64,000 bases of DNA from Erinaceus europaeus (GCF_950295315.1 NC_080181.1:40143375-40207374), one strand, 5' to 3'. Counted from the first letter of the stretch, positions 45,312 through 55,459 are shown. The notes: generated from the sequence alone by a model not told the origin. A program made the numbers and translations.

Positions 45312-46508
45312 GATATTGACTAAATAGTCATCAATAAAGTATGCCAGTCTCTTGCTCTTATTCAGCCTTTTCAGTCCTTGCTTTACTAAGGTTAGCTTTG
45401 GAATGAGTGAGAGAACTGTAATAGGAAGTAGGTGAGGAGAGTATCTAAGTTTAATTAGACACTATTTCATTGTGAGCTTTATACTGACTCACTGCAGACT
45501 ATTGTGTATTTTTGCTTTCAGGTATATATTTTGCCCTAATTTATGGATACATGTGAACATATGCTTTATCTCATGGAACCTGATTTATATCTAGGTTTTA
45601 AGACTTTATTAGGAAGTGAACCTCCTGAAATGCAACTAGAGAATACTATAAAAGGAAAGGTCTCACCCGAGTAATGAGGGTGAAGGGTTGACATTTCATA
45701 CCTGACGTCTCTGGACACAGTCTGAAGTGAAGCAAATTGAGGTGGTACTCCTTGCATTGATTATATTGGGATTGGTGGATGTAATATTATTTGGTGTGAA
45801 TTGAGAGAAGGGTACAGGAAAGTAAGCCCCACCCTAGAGGTTCCAGGACTGGGGGAAATATAGGCTCTATAGAGGAAGTGGGAGGTTTTTGCTGTCTTAG
45901 GGTTAAGAAGACAATAGATAGTTATTGCTTTGATCACATTATTTGGCAATTGGGCTAACTTTGAAAAATCCCTTTGTTAGAATTTGCTGTATCATACACA
46001 GCATCACCATAATTTATATCCTTTGACATTATTTGTGTATAGCTGTGCCACCAGTTGCTTCTGTTCTCCTGGGTCTAGACTTTTAAGAGAGTCAACATTA
46101 TCAAAGACTCAGCCTATGAATTAAAAAGACTCAGTCTGTGCTTTAAAAAGTTTGAGACATACAATCAATTTCCCCCTCTCTTATTAATTAAATAGTGATC
46201 TATATGACTACAAATAATAGGGGTGTACAAAAACACTATTCCTACCACCAAAAGACTGTGTCCCAGCCCACCCCACCCCCACCCCCTGCCACCCGGGGAA
46301 AGCTGAACATCTACCCTCACCCTCACACCAGGGTTTTTACTTTGGTGCCCTACTCCAGATTTAGTCAAATCCTGCTTTTAGTTTCCCTTTCTTTTCTTCT
46401 TTCTCAACTTCTGTTGATGAGTGGGATCATCCCATAGTCATCTTTATCTTTCTGACTTAGCTCACTTAGCATAATTCCTTCTAACTCCATCCAAGTTGGG
46501 TCAGGAGA

Positions 46509-47320
46509 AGATATTATGGGTCCAAAAATTAAACTTTAACATTTTATATATAATTGTACAACTTTTCTCCTCTTTATCCACCTCCTCAAACAATATGTGC
46601 TTTTTGGAACCACTTTGGGCTTGGTAGAATCTAATATGGAAAGAATAATTAGAGTTGCCTCTGATGAAACATTAGCTTTTAAAAATGCCAACCGTGACAA
46701 AATTTTACTGTTGTAAAAATTAAAGCTTTTAGAAGGCAGAATTCTTGTTATCTGTGTTTATAATACATATGTGTGCACACAATAGAAATAAAATGATTTG
46801 CATAGTTTTTGATAACATGAGACCTTTTATCATTATCCCCAGTTGGTTCACAAAAAGCATATTGGACTCTGCAAGTATAGTTAGTATTTGAGTATAATAT
46901 AAATTTATCTTGAGTTATTATGAATTTCATCTGTTTTGCTTTCTAAAAAATACGATTTGCATGTATTCATGGATTATAAATGCATGTCAGACACTGGTTT
47001 TCTCCAGTTAGGGCTTGTATGTTGGTGGGGAACAGAATTCTCTCATTATTAACAGATTTCATTTGCGGGCAAAACCATTTTAGAGGAAATGGAGAATGTC
47101 ACAAATAATACTGAAGACACACACAGATCAAGAAAATCTTCAATTGCCCTCAATCTATGCTTTCAGAATCTTGTCAAAACCTAAAACAATGTGCAGCTAT
47201 TTGAAATACCATGGTGTCATTTTTTTAGGACAAAAAGATATAATGATGAGTTATAAAGAGAAAAGAACATTTGCCAAAGTATATTGAGTGGGAATTGTTT
47301 CAAAACCCTTTCATGGGGTT
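46509..47320. other. No gene or recognised repeat
   Basis: About 810 bp of AT-rich sequence with no supported feature. Confidence 0.5.
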
Positions 47321-47321
47321 T

Positions 47322-47850
47322 GCCAGGTGACTCACCCAGTAGAATATGCACATTACTTTGCACAGACTCAGGTTTGAGTCCCAGAGTAGGGAAAGAGTGA
47401 AGAGAAACTTCATGAGTGGTAGAGTAATGCCATTGCGTCTTCTCCTTTCTTTTAAAAATATTTTTATTTTACTTTATTTTAATATTTTTATTTATTTATT
47501 ATTGTACAGAGACAGAGAAAAATTGAGAGGAGCAAAGGAGATATAGATAGACAGAGAGAGAGAGATACCTGCAGCCCTGTTTCACCACTCGCTAAGCCTT
47601 CCCCCTCCAGGTGGGGACCAGGGGCTGGAACCCGAGTCCTTGAGCACTGTAATGTGTGTACTTAATCAGGTGTGCTACTGCATAGCCCCCTCTCTCTTCT
47701 TCTCTCTTTGTCTCTCTATCTCTTTCTGTCTATCTGTCACTTTTTTATCTAAGGAAGAGAAAAAATGGCCACCAGAGCTGTAGAGTTGTAAAGATACCAA
47801 ACCCCACCCATAACCCTGGTGGTAAAATAATAAGACAAAATAAAATAATT
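47322..47850 (+). mobile_element. Type-B SINE with module, split by a SINE
   Basis: Head ttgccaggtgactcacccag, gtttgagtcccagag and core, interrupted at about 47450. CT body, ATCTAAGGAAGAG and module (ggccaccagagctgtagagt to ataaccctggtgg) resume at about 47690. Confidence 0.85.
47450..47690 (-). mobile_element. Antisense type-B SINE, nested
   Basis: Tail, gtacagagacagagaaaaat body, core and head gtgctactgcatagcccc. Inserted in the CT body of the sense SINE. Confidence 0.88.
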
Positions 47851-48762
47851 TTACCCACTAAAATCTCAAGGTCTCCTTCTGTTCATCACCCTCTAGTGTC
47901 TAAATATATCAAATTTTACATTTATTCCAATTCTAGAATATATAATTGTTGTGTTTCTATTTTATCTCTCTGAAACTGAGAAACATATGTGCTAAAAGGC
48001 AATGAATAAATTGTGCACACATAGGGACAAGTCCTCTGTTCAGATAAAAAAAATTAATAATAATAATAAAATGTCTTCCACAAGATGACATTGTAATACC
48101 CCACTAACAGAAGCAAAGAAACACAAACCAATATGGACTATGCATAATGCAGCTGGCAGTGCAACTCCTAGGCAGAAGACACTGCCAAAGCTTTTTGAAG
48201 AGATCATAGGAATTTCACAGTTAGATGAGGTTGATATCATCAATTCTCCTTCTAGCACTGAAAATCTCTGCCAAAGCAGTGGGATGCTATATTACATTGG
48301 AAGTTGGTTCTCCATGACTTTAGTCTCCTGAGTCTTGGAAGACATTCAACTTAGACTCAGCTCATGACCAGAGTTGTAATTGTCTTCCCCTCAACTTCCT
48401 CCTTGTAGGGCCAAGATGGACCATCTGTGCCATCATGGTCTACTTCCATTAACACTTCTGCTGAATGAGGTCAACATAGATGCTCAAGGAGAAAGTCACC
48501 TGATTTTCAAAATGATCTCTAATGGTGTCTTGGATTTACTCACTTCTTACTTAAGACTTGGATCCTGGGGGACATGGCTGAAATCAGTTCTGATCTCTTC
48601 TTGTTATTTAGGAGTGCTCTTGGCAGTGCTCTTAATTAAATGTGATACAAGACAAATTGAATAGATTTGGTTCCAGCCTCTTGTCAAGCAAATTAATCAG
48701 TTTCTGGCAAGGTGATGTATTCTTGCTAAAATTTGCCAAAAGTTATGATGGTGTAGAAACAA
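47851..48762. other. Unassigned; one weak ORF with a hydrophobic segment
   Basis: No known repeat. A 94-codon plus-strand frame (48380-48664) ends with tryptophan-containing LGSWGTWLKSVL, a roughly 15-residue hydrophobic stretch and a short polar tail. That shape can occur at the end of a retroviral transmembrane Env, but no other viral feature (polypurine tract, LTR, immunosuppressive or cysteine motif) is seen nearby. Could be chance. Confidence 0.3.
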
Positions 48763-48890
48763 TAGGTGGACAACAACAATGGGGGGAAAAAAAGATGGTA
48801 ACCAGGAGCTGTGGATTCCTAGTGCAGGCACTGAGCCCTAGTGATAACCCTGGAGGCAAAACTACTACTAATAATAATAATATAAAATTT
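48763..48890 (+). mobile_element. Orphan SINE 3' end (module only)
   Basis: Short ACAACAACAATGG, then the module (accaggagctgtggattcct to gtgataaccctggaggcaaa) and ACTACTAATAATAATAA. The tRNA head and body are missing, so it is a severely 5'-truncated SINE. Confidence 0.8.
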
Positions 48891-49611
48891 TTAAGGAAGT
48901 GATAGGTGGATTTGGTTAAAATATCATTTCTATGGGTCTTTTATACCACTGTACATCTTGTGAGCACAATGCTGATTGCTCTACAGTAGGTAACCTTGGA
49001 AGATTCTCTCTTGCTTTTTCCCTCTCTAGACAAGGAGGAGAACTCATAGAAAGCCAACCACAGTGTGTATGACCTTCATGTTGCCACCCTGCAAAACTGA
49101 GACTCAAGAAAAAAAAGAGACATTCTATCACTCTGGCTGTTGATATTGCTGTGAGTAATAAAATGCCCTTAATCTGGCTCAGACATCTCGTATCTTCTGA
49201 AAGCTCATGAAGAGTGAAGGCTATCATGTTAACTTGTTAGCAAGGTGAAATCTCACAGTCTTCACATGTAATAGAAGTTGTTTGGGATTTAGCTATTTGA
49301 CTGAATATGTGCTATTCAGTCAAAGAGAAAATAAAGTAGTGTTTAACTTGACAAAAAAAATGCATGCAGAATTTCCTCTGATATTCATGGACATTCCTTT
49401 GGAAATGACACTATTAGTCTTAAAGGGAATGAAGCACTAGAGACAGAAAGAGGTGTAGATAGTGACCTTTGTAACTGCTAACTGATAAAAAAAAAAGATT
49501 CAGAAAAACTTTAATCTGCAAATACATTATTTTTAATCAGATGGTGATTATAAAGATAAGGAGACTAGGAAGTCATTGGATGCAAAAGTGTTTGAGACTG
49601 TTAGTTTAAAA
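48891..49611. other. No gene or recognised repeat
   Basis: About 720 bp with no supported feature. Confidence 0.5.
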
Positions 49612-49743
49612 AAGATTTTTTTTTTATTAATGAGAGAGTGAGAGACAACCAGAAAACCATTCTGACACATGCATGCCTAGGACTGAATTTAGAACTTCAT
49701 GCTTGAAACTCCAGCATTTCACTCACTGTGCCACTTCCAGGAC
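49612..49743 (-). mobile_element. Antisense type-D SINE
   Basis: T-run tail, gagagagtgagagacaacca body, attctgacacatgcatgcc and head cactgtgccacttccaggac. Confidence 0.7.
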
Positions 49744-49750
49744 AAACAGA

Positions 49751-49752
49751 TA

Positions 49753-49813
<61 letters not shown>

Positions 49814-49932
49814 TCTCTTTCTTTCTTCCTCTCTTTCTTTCTTTCTTCCTCTCTTTCTTTCTTCCTCTCTTTCTTTCTTTCTTCCTCTCTTTCTTTCTTT
49901 CTTCCTCTCTTTCTTTTTTTTTTTTTTTTTAG
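49751..49932 (+). repeat. (TTTC)n microsatellite with higher-order units
   Basis: Pure tttc for about 58 bp, then repeats of an 18-22 bp unit (tctttctttcttcctctc) and a T-run. Long Phe/Ser/Leu and Lys/Arg/Glu frames here are artefacts of the repeat. Confidence 0.95.
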
Positions 49933-49935
49933 GTA

Positions 49936-50092
49936 TATCTAGGAGGCTAGGGAGATGGTTTAGGAACAGAACTTGTGGGGCCCTGGTTCCAACCCCAGGC
50001 ACCATATGAGAAACCAATATAATCAAAGCAAGGGGATCTCTATTGGAGACAAAGTAGTGCTTTAGTCTCTCTTTCTTAGAAGTAAATAAATG
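49936..50092 (+). mobile_element. Type-D-like tRNA SINE
   Basis: Head ggaggctagggagatggttt, ggttccaaccccagg B-box region, ctttagtctctctttcttag and AAGTAAATAAATG tail. Confidence 0.65.
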
Positions 50093-50097
50093 AAAAT

Positions 50098-50190
50098 CAG
50101 GCTAGGTCAGTTACTCAGTGGCAGAGCACATGCTACATAAGGATGAAACCCAAAATTAGATCCCCACCAACACATAAACAAGGAATTTTG
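50098..50190 (+). mobile_element. Old tRNA-like SINE head
   Basis: ggctaggtcagttactcagt and ggcagagcacatgct are tRNA-like. The rest is degraded. Confidence 0.5.
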
Positions 50191-50377
50191 AATGTAAAGT
50201 ATTTTCCTCCCTAAATTTCATTAGCTGATAGTTTATATAATTGATGAACTCTTGAACTTGAAATCTTTTATTTCCATCTCAAAGATAATGTATCACATTA
50301 AAATAACAACAATGACAACAACAACAATAATATTCCTTTAGTCTCATCAGAAAGAAAAATTAGAAAAACAAAAAAAG

Positions 50378-50670
50378 GGGGTCTGGGAAGTGACATATCT
50401 GGCAAAGTACACGTTACCATTCACAAGGAACTAAGTTTCTACCTTTTATTAATTATTGGATAGAAACAGAGAGAAATTGAAAGGGGTGGGGTAGATAGAA
50501 AGGGAGAGAGACAGAGAGATTCACCACACGCGAAGCTTTCCCCCTGCAGGTGGGGACCAGAGGCTTGAACCTGGATCCTTGTGAACTGTAGTGTGTGCAC
50601 TTAACCAGGTGTGCCACCTTCTGGTCCCTAATTTCTCTCATTCTCTATCCAAAGATAAATGCTTAAAAAG
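50378..50670 (+). mobile_element. Type-B SINE split by a SINE
   Basis: Head (ggggtctgggaagtgacat) and caaggaactaagtttc before the break. Body and tail (aatttctctcattctctatc) after it. Confidence 0.7.
50440..50629 (-). mobile_element. Antisense type-B SINE, nested, small deletion
   Basis: Clear head, B box and core. About 20 bp are missing between agacagagagat and tcaccac. Confidence 0.9.
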
Positions 50671-50682
50671 CATTGGAAAAAA

Positions 50683-50960
50683 ATAGGAGGGTTTAGTTGT
50701 AGTGTACCTCATAAAGTATATGTTCAAAGACTCAGGTTCTCCCCTCACACACAGGGGAGAAGTTTCGCAAGAGGTGAAGAAATGCTGCAAGTAACTCTTT
50801 CTCCTCTCTTTTGTCTCCTTCTTCATCTCCATTTATATCTCCCTCTCTCTCTCTTTCTCTTTCTAGAAAGAAATGGGGGGAGGTAAAAGAAAGTGGTGGA
50901 GTCATAGTGCAGGAACTAGGTCTAGCAACAATCCTGGTGGCCAGGAAAAAAAAAAAAAAA
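50683..50960 (+). mobile_element. Type-B SINE with module
   Basis: Diverged head (ggagggtttagttgtagtgt), core ggagaagtttcgcaagaggt, CT body, then module (gtggtggagtcatagtgcag to caatcctggtggcca) and A-run. Confidence 0.85.
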
Positions 50961-51064
50961 GTAAATAGATATGTGAATGAGTCTGTGAGTGTGCCTAAAA
51001 ATAAGCAAAGAAGATTGGTTAAGATCTGAATAAAATAGCCAATACATAGTTCACCTGAAAAGGT

Positions 51065-51240
51065 GTCTGTTTTGCCTTGTGTGTGGCCTAGGCTTGAGTA
51101 CAACTCCCAGTGCATTGGAGGGACCGTTAATGCTGTGGTTCTTTCATTCTCTCTCTCTCTCTCTCTCTGTTTCTCTCTCTCTCCCCCATCTATCTGTCTG
51201 CCTATCTATCTATTGTCTATCTATCTATCTATCTGAAAAA
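51065..51240 (+). repeat. Old SINE remnant with (CTAT)n microsatellite
   Basis: A tRNA-like remnant (gtgtgtggcctaggcttgag) precedes CT runs and a tctg/ctat array at 51188-51236. Confidence 0.7.
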
Positions 51241-51580
51241 GTCCAGCCCAGAGCCTGGACAACAACAAAATATATCTGAGTAAAAATTGGGAAGTAAGAT
51301 ACGTCTTAGCTTTCTTATTGCTTACATGGTTACATTTTTATGTCTTATAGGAACATATTTTTAAATATAATGTTGAAACCAAGAAACACTATTTATTTAT
51401 TTATTTATTTATTTTGGATAAAAATGGGAATAGAGAAGGAGAGAGAGATAGGGAGACAGAGAGACATCTGCAGCCCTGCTTCACCTCTCATAAAATTTTA
51501 CCCTGCAAATGAGGACCAGGGACTTGAGCTCAGGTCTATGAGCACTGTAATCTGTGTATTCAGCCAGTTGTGCCACCACT

Positions 51581-52404
51581 GTAGCCAACCCCCTCCCGTC
51601 TCCCACCCTCCCGTATCTCCAAACTCAGTGGCCAGTCACCTAACTCAAGTTGGACGTGCTAAGATAGACCCAGTCTGGAAAAGAGAAATTTCCCATGAGT
51701 GGTCATCCCATTTCCGGTTATCTTGTCCATCTCCAAAACTCTCTCCTTTTACACTGTCTGAACTGGAAGACGCTTTGAAGAGGGTTAAACCGGGAACAGC
51801 TGCTGGCTATGATAACATCACCCCAGAACTCATTCTTAATCTGGGTCCTGCGGCAAAGAAGTGGCTCGCTTCATTCCTGTCCCACATCTTGGAATCTGAG
51901 TCTATGCCCAAAGTTTGGCATCGTGCGAAGCTTATAGCGGTTTTGAAACCAAAGAAAGACCCAACACTGGCCGCCAGCTATAGACCAATTTCTCTCCTCT
52001 CCGTGTGTTACAAACTCCTCGAGAGGCTGCTTCTGTCACGTATTTCTCATTTTACAGAGAAATTCCTATCACCCGCCCAAGCTGGTTTCCGCCCAGGAAG
52101 ATCTACCTGCGAACAAGCCCTGGCCTTCTCAACTTACATTGAGAATGGATTCCAGAAGAATTTAAAGACGGGTGCTGTCTTTGTTGATCTCATAGCAGCC
52201 TATGACACGGTTTGGCACTGTGGTCTCCTAGTCAAGATCTCAAGATGCCTGCCTCCATGGGTGGCCAACACTATATCGTTTCTTCTCCAAAACAAAAGAT
52301 TCCGGGTGCATCTGGGTGACAAGTCTAGCAGATGGAGACTTGTCTCAAGTGGCCTCCCCCAGGGCTCTGTTCTGGCTCCTACGCTATTCAATATTTATAT
52401 CAAC
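51581..52404 (+). mobile_element. Vingi-type non-LTR retrotransposon, RT fragment
   Basis: Its own 10-bp TSD (GTGCCACCAC) at 51570-51579 and 52405-52414 is made of SINE sequence, so it inserted after the SINE. Both ends are truncated: neither the 5' segment nor the TAGAAGAAG end seen in the other two copies is present, and there is no poly(A). Base composition is less AT-rich than its neighbours. Confidence 0.88.
51596..52404 (+). pseudogene. Vingi-type reverse transcriptase, partial
   Basis: About 270 codons open without a stop. Visible RT blocks in order: PGTAAGYDNITPELI, KLIAVLKPKKDP, YRPISLLSVCYKLLERLL, SPAQAGFRPGRSTCEQ, VFVDLIAAYDTVWH (first catalytic Asp) and GLPQGSVLAPTLFNIYIN. The sequence ends before the YADD-type motif, so it cannot be active. 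Spacing and wording fit the Ingi/Vingi/Jockey group, not L1 (which reads [11 protein letters not shown] here). The open frame runs on by chance to 52479. Fragment of the element's polyprotein, which copies its own RNA. Confidence 0.88.
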
Positions 52405-52432
52405 GTGCCACCACCCTGCCCCAAGAAACACT

Positions 52433-52934
52433 CTTTATCTCCACTTCTCCTCTTATTCTGTGTGTATTTGAATTGCTAAGCACCTCATCATTCTTAAGCC
52501 ACTTATATCAGTGTTTCCAAAACTCAACTAAGCATGAAAACAAAGAGAAACAGGGCATTTTTCTTCATTTTTCCTGATTTGAGGAGTACTTGTATCAATA
52601 GGGTATAGTTGCAATAGATTTTTTGTCTGTTTAGTAACCCTCCCCAGAAACTTTGTCTTGACCATTTGTGGTAACAATCTATTTCCTTATAAACACACTT
52701 TACATTAAGATCTCCCAATGTCAAATGGGAAATAGTTAAATAATATCATCTCAGTAATGTTGATACTGACAAACATTGCTGTTTATTTGTGCTATTGCCT
52801 CACAGTCATGGCTCGTTGATAACTGTACTTCAGTCAATATATGACACTCCGTAATCTTACTAGCTTTTGTCTCTGCTTTAAAGGCAGCACAGTGTTTTGT
52901 CCATACGTGGATTTTCTTCGTGTTATATTTCCCT
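52433..52934. other. No gene or recognised repeat
   Basis: About 500 bp with no supported feature. Confidence 0.5.
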
Positions 52935-53128
52935 TTTCCTTTTATTTGTTTATTTTGGATATATATAGAGAGAGAAACTGAGAAGGAAGAAAGAGACAGG
53001 AGGAAAGAGAGACACCTACTACATTCCTTCACCACAGCTTCACCAATGAAGCCTCCCCCCATGCAGGTGGGAACTGAATCCTTGTGCATGAGAGTGTGTG
53101 CGCTCAGCTCCCCACCCCACCCCCATCT
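52935..53128 (-). mobile_element. Antisense type-B SINE
   Basis: Tail, agagagagaaactgagaag body, ccatgcaggtgggaactg core, degraded head (gtgcgctcagctccccacc). Confidence 0.82.
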
Positions 53129-53344
53129 GTGTGTTTTCCTCCTTTGTTACATAGTGCCCCTACTATTTAATTTCCAGTGATAAAGCCAACGATTTATGAT
53201 TTGTATAAGATATGTAATGCAATCAATTCTCATTATTCACAGTAGTTATATTCTATTGACATGCAGTGAATGGTACATAATATGCCTTTGTTTCCAGGAG
53301 AAATTCAAGATGAGGTGCCTGCGAGCCTCTGGCTACAACAATTT

Positions 53345-54120
53345 TTTTAAAGTGAATTACAAAATTACAAAACAACAGGGATAGAATTAAACATCATTCC
53401 CACCAATAGAGTTCTGTGTCCCCATTCCATCCACTGGAAACTGCAGTGATTCTCCCAAGGTCACAGATATGGTTTGACTCCCTTTTCTTTTTTTTTTAAG
53501 TCTTTCTTAAAATTTATCTATTGGATAGAGACAGCCAGAAATCAAGAGTGTAGGGGGAGAGGAAGAAGGAGAGAGAGAGAGAAAGAGAGAGAGAGAGACC
53601 TGCTTCACCACTCATAGTTTTCCCTCTGCAGGTGGGAACCAGAAGCTCAAACCCACATCCCTGTGCATTGCACTTAATCAGATATGCCACTGATCAGCCT
53701 CTTTGACTATTATTTATATAACTATGTATCTTTATTTATATATTTGCTCATTTTTTCCCTATGTTCTTGCCTTCTCTTCCTTTCTAAGTCACACCAACAC
53801 CTATTACTACTTCTGAATGTCCTTCCTTTATTCCTCTTCTGTCTCTGGGTCCTGATGGAATTGGAGTTCAGAGCCCTCTAGTCATGTTTCCCTAACATTT
53901 CCCCCATTTTAAGTATGGACCAAAAATCTTTTTGGGATACAGAAGGTGGAAGGTCTGGCTTCTGCAATTGCATCTCCACTGAGCATGGGTACTGGCAGGT
54001 CAATCCATACCGCCAGCCTGTTTTTATCTTTCCCTAGTGGAGCAGGGCTCTAGAGAGGTGAGCTTCTGGGGGCACATTGGTGAGGTCGTCCACCAGTGGA
54101 GTTCAGGATAGAATCAGAGT
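53345..54120 (-). mobile_element. Older L1 3' UTR, split by a SINE
   Basis: Tail side caaaattacaaaacaacagg and caccaatagagttctg. After the nested SINE it continues with tattatttatataactatg, the ggtcctgatggaattggag block and the common gcttctgcaattgcatctcc region. Confidence 0.88.
53487..53700 (-). mobile_element. Antisense type-B SINE nested in L1
   Basis: attggatagagacagccaga body, an (AG)n expansion, core and a degraded head. The word tttgact on both sides is a possible short TSD. Confidence 0.88.
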
Positions 54121-54359
54121 CACTACAAATTTTTGTTATTGAATAGAAATTTTGTAATCCAAACAGATATTATCTATTAAAAACATTTTATTTGTTATAT
54201 ACTGTTAGTTCATTAATAGTGAACTTATGGCCAACAGACCGGTAACTCTTGCCCAAAGAAAATATACAAAAAAGTCAGACTTTTTTTTTTCTCTAAGGTG
54301 CCTCCAAAACCTTTCAGTTAAAACACTAAGCCACGCATGAGCTTTCTGCATGAGGACTT

Positions 54360-54613
54360 TTTTTTTTCTCCAGGGTTTTTGCTAGAGTTTGGTGTTCCTG
54401 GGGGCGATTTTCATTTTTATTAGTTAGAACAAAGGAAAATGGAGAGGGGAGGAGGAGATAGAGAGGGAGAAAGACACTTGCAGACCTGATTCACCACTTG
54501 TGGAGCAATCCCCTTGTAGATGGGGAACTGGGGGCTCGAACCCGGGTTCTTGCACGGCTCCTTGCGCTTCATACTATGTGCGCTTAACTCAATGTGCTGC
54601 CACTCAGTCCCCT
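54360..54613 (-). mobile_element. Antisense SINE with remnant 3' module
   Basis: Reversed module (ctccagggtttttgctagag; gttcctgggggcga) then body, core, B box as gggggctcgaacccggg and head ccactcagtccc. Most of the CAA-rich region is missing. Confidence 0.88.
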
Positions 54614-54914
54614 TTGGGGCCATTTTAAACGTCAAGACCACCAACAATCACACACACATACAAACACAGACACACAGAAGCCAGTATAAGGGCACTTGAG
54701 AGCTGAAAAGAAAAGGCAGAGTATAGCTGGTTCACATCTGCTGGGGATATGTGTGCAAAGAACCAAATTTTGTACAATTGTGCAAATGCCCATGAAAACA
54801 CTAATGGTATAGATTTTGGGGTGACAGTTCGTGTCAAGTCAGAAGATCTGGCATTATGGAATTCACAAAAAATAAGGACTGATTGTACATAGAACAAATA
54901 ACCTTGGAGTCTGG

Positions 54915-55198
54915 CTGTGCCTCCCAGTACAGCACATAGATTATTGCCATGTGTGAGAACCTGGGTTCAAGACCCTGGTCCCCATCTGCTGAGGAGAAAG
55001 CTTCACAAACAGAGGAAACTGCTGAAGGTGTGTCTTTTCTCTTCCTCTCCTCCCCCATCTCTTTTTCTCACTATCTCAATAAAATAATAAACAATTGGAA
55101 AAAAATAAAGAAAATGGCCACTGGAAGTGGAGGAAATCCTCATGCAAGCATCAAGCTACAGTGATAAACCTGGCGACAAATAAATAAATAAATAAATA
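54915..55198 (+). mobile_element. Type-B SINE with module
   Basis: Diverged head, gggttcaagaccctgg B box, core, CT body, ATCTCAATAAAATAATAA, then module (ggccactggaagtggaggaa to gataaacctggcgac) and (AAAT)n. Confidence 0.88.
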
Positions 55199-55205
55199 TT
55201 CTTCT

Positions 55206-55410
55206 AGGGACCAGGCAGTGGTTCACCTGGTTAAGAGCACACATTATAGTGTGCAGGAAACTGGGTTCAAGCCCCTGGTCCCCACCTGCAGAAGAAAAGC
55301 TTCATGAGTGGTGAAGCAGGGCTGCAGAAGTCTCTCTGTCTCTCCCTCTCTACTTCCCCCTCCCCTCTCAATTTATCTCTGTCTCTAATAAATAAAATAA
55401 AACTAAAAAA
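55206..55410 (+). mobile_element. Type-B SINE
   Basis: Head gggaccaggcagtggttcac, gggttcaagcccctgg B box, core cttcatgagtggtgaagc and an A-rich tail that runs into the 49-bp flanking repeat. Confidence 0.92.
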
Positions 55411-55459
55411 ATTAAAAAGACTTCGGAGTGCGAAGCAGGAAAGTCTTTTTAATGAAAAA
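55411..55459 (+). repeat. 49-bp stem-loop direct repeat, left copy
   Basis: 48 of 49 bases equal the copy at 60176-60224. Each copy contains a 13-base inverted repeat (attaaaaagactt / aagtctttttaat) around a short loop. The two copies bracket the ERV-L1 block, so they are best read as an unusually long TSD. Confidence 0.9.

Larger units (their letters stand above)
43671..46508 (-). mobile_element. L1 3' UTR, long-UTR subfamily, with ORF2 edge
   Basis: The T-rich tail at 43671 is followed by the common terminal UTR, the extra block (tctggggagatgatgtcatg; gtgcccatattcagc), the inserted Vingi piece, then the upstream UTR (tgctttcaggtatatatttt) as far as the ORF2 end (gtgggatcatcccatag). The extra block is missing in L1s at 4720, 34356 and 56273. 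Confidence 0.9.
51391..52420 (-). mobile_element. Antisense type-B SINE split by a Vingi fragment
   Basis: 12-bp TSD (CCAAGAAACACT) at 51379-51390 and 52421-52432 flanks the pair. Tail, body, core and most of the head lie at 51391-51580. The last bases of the head (gtgccaccaccctgcccc) lie at 52405-52420. The 824 bp between are foreign to the SINE. Confidence 0.9.

Noticed and set aside
49673..50026. 89-109 codon frames rich in Phe/Ser/Leu or Lys/Arg/Glu
   Set aside because: Pure translations of the (TTTC)n microsatellite.
51340..51595. N-terminal part of the 379-codon frame containing the Vingi RT
   Set aside because: This part is read through an antisense SINE and is an accidental extension; likewise the codons after 52404.
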